Positions 36,645-45,466 of a stretch of DNA of 64,000 nt are shown here, in pieces; position 1 is the stretch's first letter; every line of letters starts with the position of its first letter. The DNA comes from G963717155 sp963717155 (lineage in GTDB: Bacteria; Actinomycetota; Thermoleophilia; Gaiellales; JALYLC01), in assembly GCA_963717155.1 (NCBI GenBank), contig OY970326.1, positions 4,526,001 through 4,590,000 of the forward strand, read 5' to 3'. A program made the position numbers and the translations under genes. The notes under the pieces were generated by a model. The model had not been told where the DNA came from. It searched no databases and worked only from the letters and a program-made list of their open reading frames with translations.

Positions 36645-37417
36645 GAGGCGGGATCGAGCGCGGCGCCGGTGATCCAGCGGACGATGTCCTCGACCGTGTG
36701 GTCCGCCGCGCGCAGGTCCGCGACGAGATGGCCGCGCAGCAGCACGACGACCCGGTCGCACAGCTCCATCACCTGACGGAGGTTGTGGCTCACGAGCACG
36801 ACGCCGACGTCCTGCTTGGCGACCTCCTCGATGAGCGAGCCGATCTTGCGCTGCTCGATCACGGCGAGCGCAGCTGTCGGCTCGTCGAGCAGCAGGAGCT
36901 TCGACCCCCACGTCACGGCGCGCGCGACCGCGACCGCCTGGCGTTGACCGCCCGACAGCAGGCCGCAGCGCACGTGCACGTCGTCGATCTCGATGCCGAG
37001 CGAGTCGAGCCTCGACTGCGCATCGCGCGCCATCCGCCCCCGGTCGAGCACCCGTAGCGCCCGGAGGGGTCCCTCCCGACGCTCCTCCCGGCCGAGGAAG
37101 ATGTTGTCGGCGATCGACAGCTCGGTCGCCAGCGCGAGGTCCTGATAGACGACCTCGATGCCGCGCTCGCGCGACTCGCGCGGCGAGTTGAAGTCGGCCT
37201 GCTCTCCATCGACGAGGACGTGACCCGACGTGGGCTGGAGGGCGCCGCAGATGATCTTGACGAGCGTCGACTTGCCTGCGCCGTTGTCGCCGACGAGGCC
37301 GACGACCTCGCCGCGGTTGACGGACAGGTTGACGTTCTCCAGCGCAGCCACACTGCCGAAGTAGCGCGAGATGCCACGCGCCTCGAGCACGGGCGTGAGC
37401 GCAGGCTCGGCGCTCAT
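36641..37417 (-). CDS. Sugar ABC transporter ATP-binding protein (single domain)
   Basis: 258 residues. GLVGDNGAGKSTLVKIICG (Walker A), IEVVYQDLALATELSI (Q-loop), LLSGGQRQAVAVARA (signature), KLLLLDEPTAALAV (Walker B) and VLVSHNL (His). Unlike RbsA/MglA, which have two fused ATPase domains, this has one, as in FrcA-type systems. The ATG overlaps the permease stop (37414-37417). It energises uptake by the RbsC-type permease. Confidence 0.92.
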   Translation of the reverse strand: MSAEPALTPVLEARGISRYFGSVAALENVNLSVNRGEVVGLVGDNGAGKSTLVKIICGALQPTSGHVLVDGEQADFNSPRESRERGIEVVYQDLALATELSIADNIFLGREERREGPLRALRVLDRGRMARDAQSRLDSLGIEIDDVHVRCGLLSGGQRQAVAVARAVTWGSKLLLLDEPTAALAVIEQRKIGSLIEEVAKQDVGVVLVSHNLRQVMELCDRVVVLLRGHLVADLRAADHTVEDIVRWITGAALDPAS

Positions 37418-38433
37418 CGCTCTGTCCGTCGCACGAGCTGGTCGGTGAGGACGGCGAAGATCAGGAGCCCTCCCTGGACGATGTACTCGGTGTAGACCGA
37501 GTACTGCAGCAGCGCGAAGCCGTTCTGGAGCACGCCCAGGATCGCGATCGCGATGAGCGTCCCGCGCAGGGTTCCGCGACCACCCGCGAGGCTCGTGCCG
37601 CCGAGGATGACCGCCGTCACGACCGACAGCAGGTAGGGGTCGCCGATCTGCGGCGCGGCGGACGAGAGCTGCGAGGTGACGATGATGCCGGCGAGGCAGG
37701 CGCTGAGCGACATCGCCATGAAGAGCCCGATGCGCAGGAGGTCCGCCCGGACGCCGGCCCGGATCGCAGACTCGGTGTTGTCGCCGACGGCGTACACGTG
37801 CCGGCCGAGGGCGGTCGCGCGCAGCACGAACTGACCTATCAGCCACACGCCGACGAAGAAGAAGACCGGCACCGGGATACGCCAGATGTCGGCGGAGCCG
37901 AGCCAGTCGAAGCCGCTCCCGTCGATCACGACCGTCGTGCTGTCGGAGAGCACGTACGCGACGCCGAGGACGATCGAGTACATGCCGAGCGTCACGACGA
38001 GCGAGTTCACCTTGAGCAGCACCGTCAGCGCGCCGTTGATCAACCCGATGCCCGCGGCGAGCAGGAGGCTGATCGCCACGGCGACCCACACGTTCAGTCC
38101 GTTGCCGACGAGTGACCCGATCACGACCGACGTCACCGCCATCACGCTGCCGATCGAGATGTCGATCTCGCCGGCGATGATCAGCACCGTCTCGGCGACG
38201 GCCATGATGCCGAGGATGCTCACGACGCTCGCGGCCGTGAACAGGTTGTCGACCGTCATGAAGTACGGCGACTGCGTCCACATCAGCACGATCACGATCG
38301 CCAGGATCAGAAGCAGACCCTGACCCTGCAGGCGCTCGGCGAAGTGGCGCCGCCGCTCGAGCTGTCGCTTGCGGCCGCCTCCGCCGGAATCCTGGCTGTC
38401 AGCTGTCTCGGCGGCGAGTGTCGGGTTAGCCAT
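37414..38433 (-). CDS. Sugar ABC transporter permease (RbsC-like)
   Basis: 339 residues with about 8-10 hydrophobic helices and the BPD_transp_2 hallmark VVTAVILGGTSLAGGRGTLRGTLIA; GEIDISIGSVMAVTSVVIG is the N-terminal motif. The N-terminus is long, Gly- and Arg-rich and cytoplasmic. It is preceded by its binding protein gene with a hairpin between. It is the only permease of this class in the window and may serve both paralogous binding proteins. Confidence 0.92.
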   Translation of the reverse strand: MANPTLAAETADSQDSGGGGRKRQLERRRHFAERLQGQGLLLILAIVIVLMWTQSPYFMTVDNLFTAASVVSILGIMAVAETVLIIAGEIDISIGSVMAVTSVVIGSLVGNGLNVWVAVAISLLLAAGIGLINGALTVLLKVNSLVVTLGMYSIVLGVAYVLSDSTTVVIDGSGFDWLGSADIWRIPVPVFFFVGVWLIGQFVLRATALGRHVYAVGDNTESAIRAGVRADLLRIGLFMAMSLSACLAGIIVTSQLSSAAPQIGDPYLLSVVTAVILGGTSLAGGRGTLRGTLIAIAILGVLQNGFALLQYSVYTEYIVQGGLLIFAVLTDQLVRRTER

Positions 38434-38504
38434 CTACGCGGTCACCATCGAGTGTCCGATCGGTCGTTCGGTGCGTCGCGCGCGAGCGCACCGGAGAAGC
38501 ACCG

Positions 38505-38533
38505 GGGTGGACGGGACAGCGTCCCGTCCACCC
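38505..38533. terminator. Hairpin between binding protein 2 and permease
   Basis: A perfect 13-bp stem (arm GGGTGGACGGGAC) with a 3-base loop lies 41 bases after the binding-protein stop. It parallels the palindrome after the first binding protein and would reduce permease and ATPase expression relative to binding protein. Confidence 0.65.
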
Positions 38534-38574
38534 GCAGTGTGCAGCACGTGTCTGAACAGGGCCGAGATCAGCCC

Positions 38575-39636
38575 TTACTTGCAGCCGGTCTCGGGCGACT
38601 TCGCGTTGACCTGCTTGCCCTTGATGCCAACTGCCTTCGGGAACGACGTTCCGTTGATCTGCGCGAGGATGACCGCGAGGGCCGACGAGCCCCAGCTCTC
38701 CGGCAGCAGGTAGAGCGCGCCGACGTAGTGCGTGCGGTCGGCACAGACCTGGGCCAGACCGAACGGGTCGCCGCCGAACGAGTTCACGAGGTAGTTCTTG
38801 AGGTGGCGCGCACCGGCCGCCTTGTACAGGCCGTGCGTGACCTCGTCGTTGACGGCGGTCATGAGCACGACGCCGTCGCTCGGGATCTGCGAGAGGGCCG
38901 ACACGGCGTTGTTGTACGTGCCCGCCTCGGTGCCGTCGCTCTTGACCTGGATGATGTGGTCGGGCGGCAGGCTCTTGTAGATCTGCTTGATGCCGGCGAC
39001 CGCGCCGTAGTACCGCTGCATCACGATCGCGCCGGCCGAAGGCTCGGCCGCCACGACGGCGTAGGGAACGGCGTCCGGGTAGCGCTGCTTCGCGACGGCC
39101 GCGAGGTAGCGTCCGTCGAGGACCGACGCGCCGTAGTTGTCGGCGCCGACCGAGGGCGAGCCGGGAAGATCAGCACCGACGATCGCGACGCCCGGGATCG
39201 AGGCGCCCTTGAGGAGCTTCGAGATCGCGGGCTGGAACGGCGCGAGGACCTGGAAGTCGACGAACCCGTCGATCTTCTGGTTCAGCAGCGTCTTGAGGTT
39301 GCCCACCGCAACCGGACCGTTCAGGTTGTCGACCGTCTTCACGAGCGTGACGCAGCCGAGCTGCTTGGCCGCGTCGTACAGACCCTTCGTCACGAGGTTC
39401 GCAAAGGGCTGCGTCCCGGAGAAGACGTCGTACCCGATCTTGTAGCTGGACTTCTTGCACAGCGCCTTGCTCGGCTTCACGGGTCCAGAGCTCGCGCTCG
39501 ACGACGCCGCACCGGCCGATGAAACGCCCACCGTGAGCACCGAGGCGAGGATCGCGGCCGTCGCTACCACCGACCACCGACGGTGCGGACGAACCACCAC
39601 CCTGCTCGTGCGCCCGCTCGTCCACGGAACCTGCAT
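38575..39636 (-). CDS. Sugar ABC transporter substrate-binding protein 2 (RbsB-like)
   Basis: 353 residues. Signal peptide at residues 20-42 (WSVVATAAILASVLTVGVSS), then ALCKKSSYKIGYDVFSGTQP, GPVAVGNLKTLLNQKIDGFV, VAIVGADLPGSP and IPSDGVVLMTAVNDE. Clearly paralogous to the protein at 31.1 kb along its whole length. AGGAGG lies 7 bases before the ATG, a strong site suited to high expression. It is the first gene of the transporter operon, divergent from the enoyl-CoA hydratase operon. Confidence 0.9.
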   Translation of the reverse strand: MQVPWTSGRTSRVVVRPHRRWSVVATAAILASVLTVGVSSAGAASSSASSGPVKPSKALCKKSSYKIGYDVFSGTQPFANLVTKGLYDAAKQLGCVTLVKTVDNLNGPVAVGNLKTLLNQKIDGFVDFQVLAPFQPAISKLLKGASIPGVAIVGADLPGSPSVGADNYGASVLDGRYLAAVAKQRYPDAVPYAVVAAEPSAGAIVMQRYYGAVAGIKQIYKSLPPDHIIQVKSDGTEAGTYNNAVSALSQIPSDGVVLMTAVNDEVTHGLYKAAGARHLKNYLVNSFGGDPFGLAQVCADRTHYVGALYLLPESWGSSALAVILAQINGTSFPKAVGIKGKQVNAKSPETGCK

Positions 39637-39763
39637 CGGATCCTCCTACAATAGGTGTGTCTAGTGGGGAAGGTAGGATGAATCATTGAACGTGCGTCGT
39701 CAAGACCCATCCGTACGCGCCGCCGGGTCCTTCCCGGCCATCCCCCCTACTGTGAAGGACGCA

Positions 39764-40561
39764 ATGGGGCCCGAAAAGTCAGTCGAGGGCACGGTCGGCT
39801 ATGCAGAGCGCGACCAGGTCGCGTGGATCACGCTGAACCGGCCCGACAAGCTCAATGCGCTCAACCGCACGGTCTTCGCAGATCTTGGACGAGCGCTCGA
39901 CCGGCTCGAGGCGAGTGACGACGCGGTCGTCGGAGTCTTGCACGGAGCGGGCCGCGCCTTCGCCGCGGGAGCCGACATCCAGGACTACGTCGACATCTCG
40001 GTGCACGACTACCGCGCGTTCATGGATGTCGGCCGCGCGGTGTCCGATCGCCTCGCCTCGCTCGCGAAGCCGGTCATCGCCGCGGTGCAGGGGTTCGCGC
40101 TCGGCGGCGGTTTCGAGCTCGTGCTCGCGTGCGACCTCGTGATCGCAGCGGACAACGCGCGCTTCGGGCTGCCCGAGACGAAGCTCGGCCTCGTGCCGGG
40201 CGGCGGCGGCACCCAGCGCCTTCCGCGGCTCGTCGGGCGCATGCGCGCGACCGAGCTGATGATCACCGGGCGGTTCCTGACCGCCGAGGAGGCGCAGGCC
40301 TGGGGCATCGTCAACCAGGTCGTGCCGAAGGCCGACCTGCTCGAGCGCGCAGGCGAGCTCGCAGCGTCCGTCGTCGCTCAGGCCCCGGAGGCCGTCTCGA
40401 CGATCAAGCGGATCGTGCGGGAGGGGGCCGACGCGGCGCTGCCGACTGCGCTCTCCCTCGAGCAGGACGCGACCGCGCGCCTGATCGCGAGCGACGATGC
40501 GCGCGAGGGGATCGCGGCGTTCGTCGAGAAGCGCCAGCCCCGTTTCGGAGGCGCACGATGA
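39764..40561 (+). CDS. Enoyl-CoA hydratase/isomerase family protein
   Basis: 265 residues from ATG 39764, with AAGGA 5 bases upstream. ITLNRPDKLNALNRTVFADL, HGAGRAFAAGADIQDY (oxyanion hole), GFALGGGFELVLACDLVIA, and LPETKLGLVPGGGGTQRLPR with the catalytic Glu pair. It hydrates an enoyl-CoA in the cytoplasm. It starts an operon with a hydratase and a beta-hydroxyacid dehydrogenase, overlapping the next gene as ATGA. Together with two CoA-transferases this points to CoA-ester chemistry in this sugar-acid cluster. Confidence 0.9.
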   Translation: MGPEKSVEGTVGYAERDQVAWITLNRPDKLNALNRTVFADLGRALDRLEASDDAVVGVLHGAGRAFAAGADIQDYVDISVHDYRAFMDVGRAVSDRLASLAKPVIAAVQGFALGGGFELVLACDLVIAADNARFGLPETKLGLVPGGGGTQRLPRLVGRMRATELMITGRFLTAEEAQAWGIVNQVVPKADLLERAGELAASVVAQAPEAVSTIKRIVREGADAALPTALSLEQDATARLIASDDAREGIAAFVEKRQPRFGGAR

Positions 40562-41440
40562 GCGTGTCGCCATCGCTGCTCAGCGAGCGCGGGCGTGCGA
40601 TCTACGGCCCGACGCCGCCGGGGCAGGCGATCCCGTGCCGGCGGACGACGCCGCTCGACGCCGACGAGCGGAAGACCGTCGTCGAGCTCATCGCGGGACG
40701 GACGCGAGGGGCGCCACAGCGTGGTGCTGCCCGAGGAGCTGCAGACCCGCGACTGGGAGTCGGTCACGCAGATCGCGCTGGACCTCGACGAGCGACTCGG
40801 CTGGGACCCGATCGGCTGGAAGATCGGCGCCGCGAGCGACGAGATCCGCCGCGCCGAGGGACTGCCGAGCGCGTCGCCCGGCCGCATCTACCGTTCGACG
40901 GTGTTCACGAGCCCGGCGAGCCTCCCGCCCGAGCTGTTCATCAACTACCGGAACGTCGAATGCGAGTTCGCCTTCCGCCTGCGCACGGCGCTGCCGCCGC
41001 GGGACGAGGCGTACACGGAGGACGAGGTTGCCGCCGCGATCGAGTGCCTGATGCCGACGCTCGAGATCGGCGACACGGTGTTCGAGGACTGGTACGGCTC
41101 GAGCGCGTTCTTCGGCTCGTGCCTCGACAACGGCGGTGGCGCCGCCCTGGTCTGCGGCGAGCCGATCGAGGAGTGGCGCGAGCTGGATCTCCCGAACGCG
41201 CGCATCGCGATCAGCCTGAACGGGCAGTACATCAACGAGGGCTACGGGCGGGCCGCGATGGGGCATCCGCTGACGTCGCTGACCTGGCTCGTCAACTGGC
41301 TCCTCGGGCACGGCCGAGGGATGGACGCGGGCGAGATCGTCAGCACGGGTACGTGCACGGGGCACTGCTTCTGCGCGCCCGGTGACACCGTGTCCGTCGA
41401 CTTCGGTCGCATCGGCGCCCTGACCGCTCGCTTCGAGTGA
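40558..41440 (+). CDS. 2-keto-4-pentenoate hydratase-like protein (one-base frameshift)
   Basis: About 293 residues. The N-terminal part (ERGRAIYGPTPPGQAIPCR) and the rest lie in different frames. At 40695-40696 the text has GC-GG-GAC where GC[N] GAC is expected; removing one G restores IADGREGRHSVVLPEELQ. The body shows WDPIGWKIGAASDEIRR, VECEFAFRLR and EIGDTVFEDWYGSS, typical of the MhpD/FAH-like fold. It overlaps the previous gene (ATGA) and the next (TGATG). A second hydratase of this type is at 21.3 kb, so the pathway may have two keto-acid hydration steps. Confidence 0.8.
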
Positions 41441-42326
41441 TGACGGTCGCCGTCGGCGTGATCGGCCTCGGGGCGATGGGCCGCCCGATGGCGGAGGCGC
41501 TGGCGGCGCGCGGCCTGCCGCCTGTCGTGGTGCGCGATCTCGGCCGACCCGGCGCTCGCCGCGCTCGCCAGGGCGGGTGCCCGTCGCGCCGCGTCGGTCG
41601 CGGCGCTGGCGTCCGAGGTCGACGTGGTGGTGCTGTCGCTCCCGGACGCCGCCGCCGTCGAGAGCGTGACGCTCGGCCCCGAGGGCATCGCGACCGGTGG
41701 TCGTCCGGGTCTCGTCGTCCTCGACACCTCGACGATCGAGCCCGGGCGCGCGCGCCAGGTCGCGGCCGAGCTCGCCCGACGTGACGTGGCGTATCTCGAT
41801 GCTCCGGTGTCGGGCGGCACGATCGCGGCGGCCGCAGGCAGCCTCTCGGTGATGGTCGGCGGTGACGCCTCGGCCGTGGATCGTGCGCGCCCGGTGCTCG
41901 ACGCGATCGCCTCGCGCGTGATCCACCTCGGCCCGGTCGGAGCAGGGCAGATCGCGAAGGCCTGCAACCAGCTCATCGTGCTCGGGACGATCGAGCTGGT
42001 CGGCGAGGCGCTCGACGCTCGCCGAGGAGAGCGGCGTCGATCCGGGCAAGGTGCGCGAGGCGCTGCTCGGCGGGTTCGCCGCGAGCAGGATCCTCGAGCT
42101 GCACGGCGCGCGGATGGTGAGCCGGGAGTACGAGCGGGAAGGACGGGCGAGCTTCCACCTGAAGGACATCGCCGTCGTCGACGAGCTCAAGGCCGCGAGC
42201 GGCGTGGAGACTCCGGCCTTCGATGCAGCAGCGCGGCAGCTCGAGCGGCTCGTCGAGGGCGGGGGCGGCGACCTCGACCACGCGGCGCTCAAGACGATGG
42301 TCGAGCCGGAGCGGTCAACCGGGTAG
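41440..42326 (+). CDS. 3-hydroxyisobutyrate/tartronate-semialdehyde reductase-type dehydrogenase (two frameshifts)
   Basis: About 294 residues once repaired. VGVIGLGAMGRPMAEALAAR is the Rossmann motif, DAPVSGGTIAAAAGSLSVM the substrate motif, and GAGQIAKACNQLIVLG carries the catalytic Lys. Two shifts occur: 41541-41542 (GAT CT-CG-GCC) and 42013-42014 (GCG CT-CG-ACG). Each has CG where a single wobble base should be; repair gives DLADPALAAL and GEALTLAEESGVDPGKV. GTG 41437 is an alternative start. It would reduce or oxidise a small beta-hydroxy acid such as tartronate semialdehyde. It converges with the TetR gene, overlapping by 12 bases. Confidence 0.82.
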
Positions 42327-42956
42327 GAGGATCGCGGCGAGCGAGTCGGCGAGCCACGTCGTGTAGCGCTCGTGCGACCAACCGCGCAGGCCGGTCAGCA
42401 GGGCGTGCAGGTCCGGGCTCGCGAGCGCCCAGATCGTCTCGGCGGCGGTCTCCTCGTCGACGCGCAGCGGTCCGTTCCGGGCGAGCACGGCCGGGAGGGT
42501 GCGAAGGTTGCGAAGCCGCGCCTCGTGGATGCCGCGGTAGAGGTCGGCGAGGGCCGGCTCGCTCGCCGCTGCGTTCGCGAGCACGCCGAGGATCGGCCCG
42601 ACGCGCTCGAGTCGCGCCGAGACGTCCTGCGCGAAGAGACGAAGCTGCTCGTGCTGGTCGGTGGCGGCCGCGACCCGCGCCGGTCCTTCCTGCTCGAGGA
42701 TCTCACCTGCGCCGTCGCCTCGCGCGGCGCTTCGCACGAGCTCGTCGAGCAGGGCGACCTTGGACCCGAACGTCGCGTACACGGTCTCGGCGGCGGTGGC
42801 GGCGTCAGCGGCGATCGCCGCGATCGTCGTGCCGGCGTAGCCATGCTCGACGAACCGCTTCCTCGCTGCGTCGAGGATCCGCTGGCGCGTTCGCTGGGCT
42901 GCCTCGCGTCGCCGTTCCGAGCGGTACGGACGACGCGGCTTGACAGGCTCGGACAT
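42315..42956 (-). CDS. TetR-family regulator
   Basis: 213 residues. The N-terminal helix-turn-helix is RILDAARKRFVEHGYAGTTI then AAETVYATFGSKVALLDEL. The C-terminal domain has a WALASPDLHALLTGLRGWSH motif typical of one TetR subgroup. It is divergent from the SnoaL-like gene with a 56-base gap holding repeated GATACAGT, so it probably represses that gene and itself. The ligand is unknown. Confidence 0.9.
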   Translation of the reverse strand: MSEPVKPRRPYRSERRREAAQRTRQRILDAARKRFVEHGYAGTTIAAIAADAATAAETVYATFGSKVALLDELVRSAARGDGAGEILEQEGPARVAAATDQHEQLRLFAQDVSARLERVGPILGVLANAAASEPALADLYRGIHEARLRNLRTLPAVLARNGPLRVDEETAAETIWALASPDLHALLTGLRGWSHERYTTWLADSLAAILLPG

Positions 42957-42959
42957 TTC

Positions 42960-42987
42960 GATACAGTACCGCTAAGTTAGATACAGT
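42960..42987. promoter_or_regulatory. Direct-repeat operator candidate for the TetR regulator
   Basis: GATACAGT occurs at 42960-42967 and 42980-42987, 20 bases apart, about two helical turns. The region is AT-rich for this genome. It lies between the divergent TetR and SnoaL-like genes, 4 bases from the TetR start, and includes TAGATAC, which may overlap a -10 element. Confidence 0.45.
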
Positions 42988-43012
42988 GCTACTCAGATGA
43001 AAAGGGAACCCC

Positions 43013-43465
43013 ATGTCCTCGAACCAGCAGATCTCCCCCGAGACCGCCGCGCGCCGGCTGATCGATGAGGGCTTCACCGAGGGTCGCCTCGAGGTCGCCG
43101 ACGAGCTGATCGCCGACGACCTCGTCGAGCACCAGGACTTCGGCCCCCGACCACGCACCGGGCGCCGAGGGTGTGAAGGCCGTCATCGCATCGCTGCATC
43201 GCGCGTTCTCCGACTTCCGGCTGACGATCGAGGATGTCTCCGTCGTCGGTGACACGGTGTGGACGCGGAACGTCGCGACCGGAACGCACGACGGCCCGTT
43301 CATGGGGCACGCCCCGACGGGCCGGTCGATCCGGATCGACGTCTTCGACGTGCTGCGGGTGGTCGACGGGAAGATCGTCGAGCACTGGGGCGTGCCCGAC
43401 CGGCTCTCCGTGCTGCTCCAGATCGGTGCGCTCCAGCCTCCGGTTCCGCGTGCGGTCCAGCCTGA
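43013..43465 (+). CDS. SnoaL-like ester cyclase family protein (frameshifted)
   Basis: About 150 residues of the SnoaL/NTF2-like fold: AARRLIDEGFTEGRLEVADE, ADDLVEHQDF, then HRAFSDFRLTIEDV and VEHWGVPDRLSVLLQ. The frame changes at 43147-43148, where a CCC CC run has one C too many before GAC CAC. The gene then lacks a stop unless CAG-CC-TGA at 43458-43465 also lost a wobble base; I place the end there. AAAAGGG is upstream of the ATG. Probably a small hydrolase or cyclase under TetR control; the substrate is unknown. Confidence 0.7.
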
Positions 43466-43482
43466 GCCGGGGCTCCCCGGCT
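43465..43482. terminator. Hairpin between convergent SnoaL-like and response-regulator genes
   Basis: AGCCGGGG-CT-CCCCGGCT, perfect 8-base arms. It lies exactly where both convergent genes should end, so a bidirectional terminator is likely. Confidence 0.5.
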
Positions 43483-44132
43483 GGACGAGGCCCGACTCGT
43501 ACGCGAGCACGACGGCCTGCACGCGGTCGCGCAGGTCGAGCTTGGCGAGCACGCGCGCACGTGGGTCTTCACGGTCGCCTCGCTGACGAACGAGCGTCGC
43601 GGCGATCTCGGCGTTCGAGAGCCCGCGCGCGATCAGCTGCAGGACCTCCAGCTCGCGCGTCGGTCAGCTCGTCGAGCGCGGGCGGCTCGTCGGCGACGCG
43701 GCGGCCGGCGTACGAACTCGCGCGATCAGGCGCCGCGTCACGGCGGCGCGAGCAGCGCCTCGCCGGCGGCGACCACGCGGATCGCGTCGACCAGCTGGTC
43801 CGGCGGGCGCGTCCTTGAGCAGGAAGCCGCTCGCGCCGGCACGCAGCGCGTCGTAGACGTACTCGTCGAGGTCGAACGTCGTCAGCATGAGGACGCGCGG
43901 CGCGCTGACCGGCGCTGCGCCGAGCGCGCCGCGTCGCCTCGATCCCGTCGACGCCCGGCATGCGCACGTCCATCAGCACGACGTCCGGGCTCGAGCGCCG
44001 CGCGAGCTCGACCGCCTCGCGCGCCGTCGCGCGCCTCGCCGACGACCTCGAGGTCGGGCTCGGCGTTCGAGGATCATGCGGAAGCCGCGTGCGCACGAGC
44101 TCCTGGTCGTCGGCGAGCAGGACGCGGATCAC
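43483..44132 (-). CDS. NarL/FixJ-type response regulator (many indels)
   Basis: The protein can be read across frames almost without gaps: VIRVLLADDQELVR, DVVLMDVRMPGVDG (phospho-Asp), LMLTTFDLDEYVYDALRAG, FLLKDAPPDQLVDAI, then LuxR-type helix-turn-helix LEVLQLIARGLSNAEIAATL and ATVKTHVARVLAKLDL. At least nine one-base shifts interrupt it. All those checked fall at third codon positions, with CG or GC in place of one base, or the base missing. GTG 44132 overlaps the expected end of the kinase gene. The 3' end near 43483 is approximate. It should be a DNA-binding partner of the adjacent kinase. Confidence 0.75.
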
Positions 44133-45303
44133 GGGCCTCCGCGAGCGGCAGGCGCGCGCGCACGACGAAGCCGCCGTCCGTCGCCGCGGCCCGCTCTCGA
44201 GCTCGCCGCCGTACAGCGCGACGCGCTCGCGCATCCCGAGCAGCCCGTGGCCGGATCCCGCGCCGCCTGCGGCGCCCGGCCCGTCGTCGCGCGACCTCGA
44301 GCTCGAGCGTCGGCCGGCGCGTAGCGGACGTCACGCGCGCCTGCGCGCGGCCCGGCGTGCTTGAGCGCGTTGGTCAAGCCCTCCTGCACGATCCGGTAGG
44401 CGGACAGATCGACGCCCGGCGCGAGCGCGGCGGGCTCGCCCTCGACGAGCAGGTCGACCGGCAGCCCCGCCTCGCGTACCTGCTCGACCAGGTCGTCCAG
44501 CTGCCCGAGGCTCGGCTGCGGGGCGAGCTCGGCTCGGCGCTCGTCGTGCCGGAGCACGCCGAGCAGCCGCCGCAGCTCGACCAGCGCCTGGCGCCCGGTG
44601 GTCTCGATCGACGCGAGGAGCGCTCGCGCGCGGCCCTCTGCTCGCCGTCGAGCGACGCGCTCGGACGGCCTGCGCCTGGACGACCATGACGCTCACGCTG
44701 TGGGCGACCACGTCGTGCAGCTCGCGCGCGATGCGCGCGCGCTCCTCGGCGGCCGCCGTCCGCGCACGTTCCTCGCGTTCCTGCTCGAGCCGGGCCGCGC
44801 GGTCGCGGAGCAGCGCGACCTCGCGCCGATGCCGCCGTACCTCGCGTCCGACGAGGAACGCGAGCGCAAAGCTGAGCGACGACGCCCGGGCGCGAGCCAT
44901 GCGCCTGGAAGATGCCGCCCACCACGAGGTCGACGCCTGCGAGCGCTGCGAGGACCGCACCGCCGCCGATGAGCCCGCGCCGATCCTCGCAGTGCGCACC
45001 GACCGAGTAGAAGCCGACGAGCAGGGCGAGCCAGGCACCCAGCGGTGGCCCGTTCGCGGAGGTCGTGAGCAGCGACCCGGCAACGACGGCCGCGGCGCTG
45101 ACGGCGACGACGGCGACCGGAGCCCGCCGCCGCCACACCAGTGGCAGCGTGACCAGCGCGACGACCACGTTGATCGTCGCGCGTCCGCCATGCACCGCGA
45201 GGCCATGCGGCGGGTTTACCCAGATCTCGTACTCGATCTCGGCCAGGAGCGCGAGCGCGAGCACCAGGTCACCCCAACGCCGCGTGCGCTCGCGGATGCT
45301 CAT
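44129..45303 (-). CDS. NarL-system sensor histidine kinase (HisKA_3 type, many indels)
   Basis: ATG 45303. The first 150 residues hold 4-5 membrane helices (LVLALALLAEIEYEIWV, VVVALVTLPLVW, WLALLVGFYSVGAH). The dimerisation motif RIARELHDVVAHSVSVM holds the phospho-His, and LSAYRIVQEGLTNALKHA the ATPase N-box. Several shifts occur, for example near 44897 (CAG GC-GC-ATG) and around 44650-44680. As in the regulator, they sit at wobble positions and the protein is otherwise conserved. It pairs with the response regulator just downstream. Confidence 0.75.
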
Positions 45304-45466
45304 CTCGCCAAGGTACTAGGCGACGGACGCTTCCACATCGCTCGCGGTGATGATCGGGGTGCGCCGAGGATCGCTCGCAGTGGGTACGCGAAAGCTCTGC
45401 CAGGGCGACGACGCGGCCGAGTGCTCGTCCTAGCCTCGTTCGAGAATCTCGAACCAAGGAGGCACG

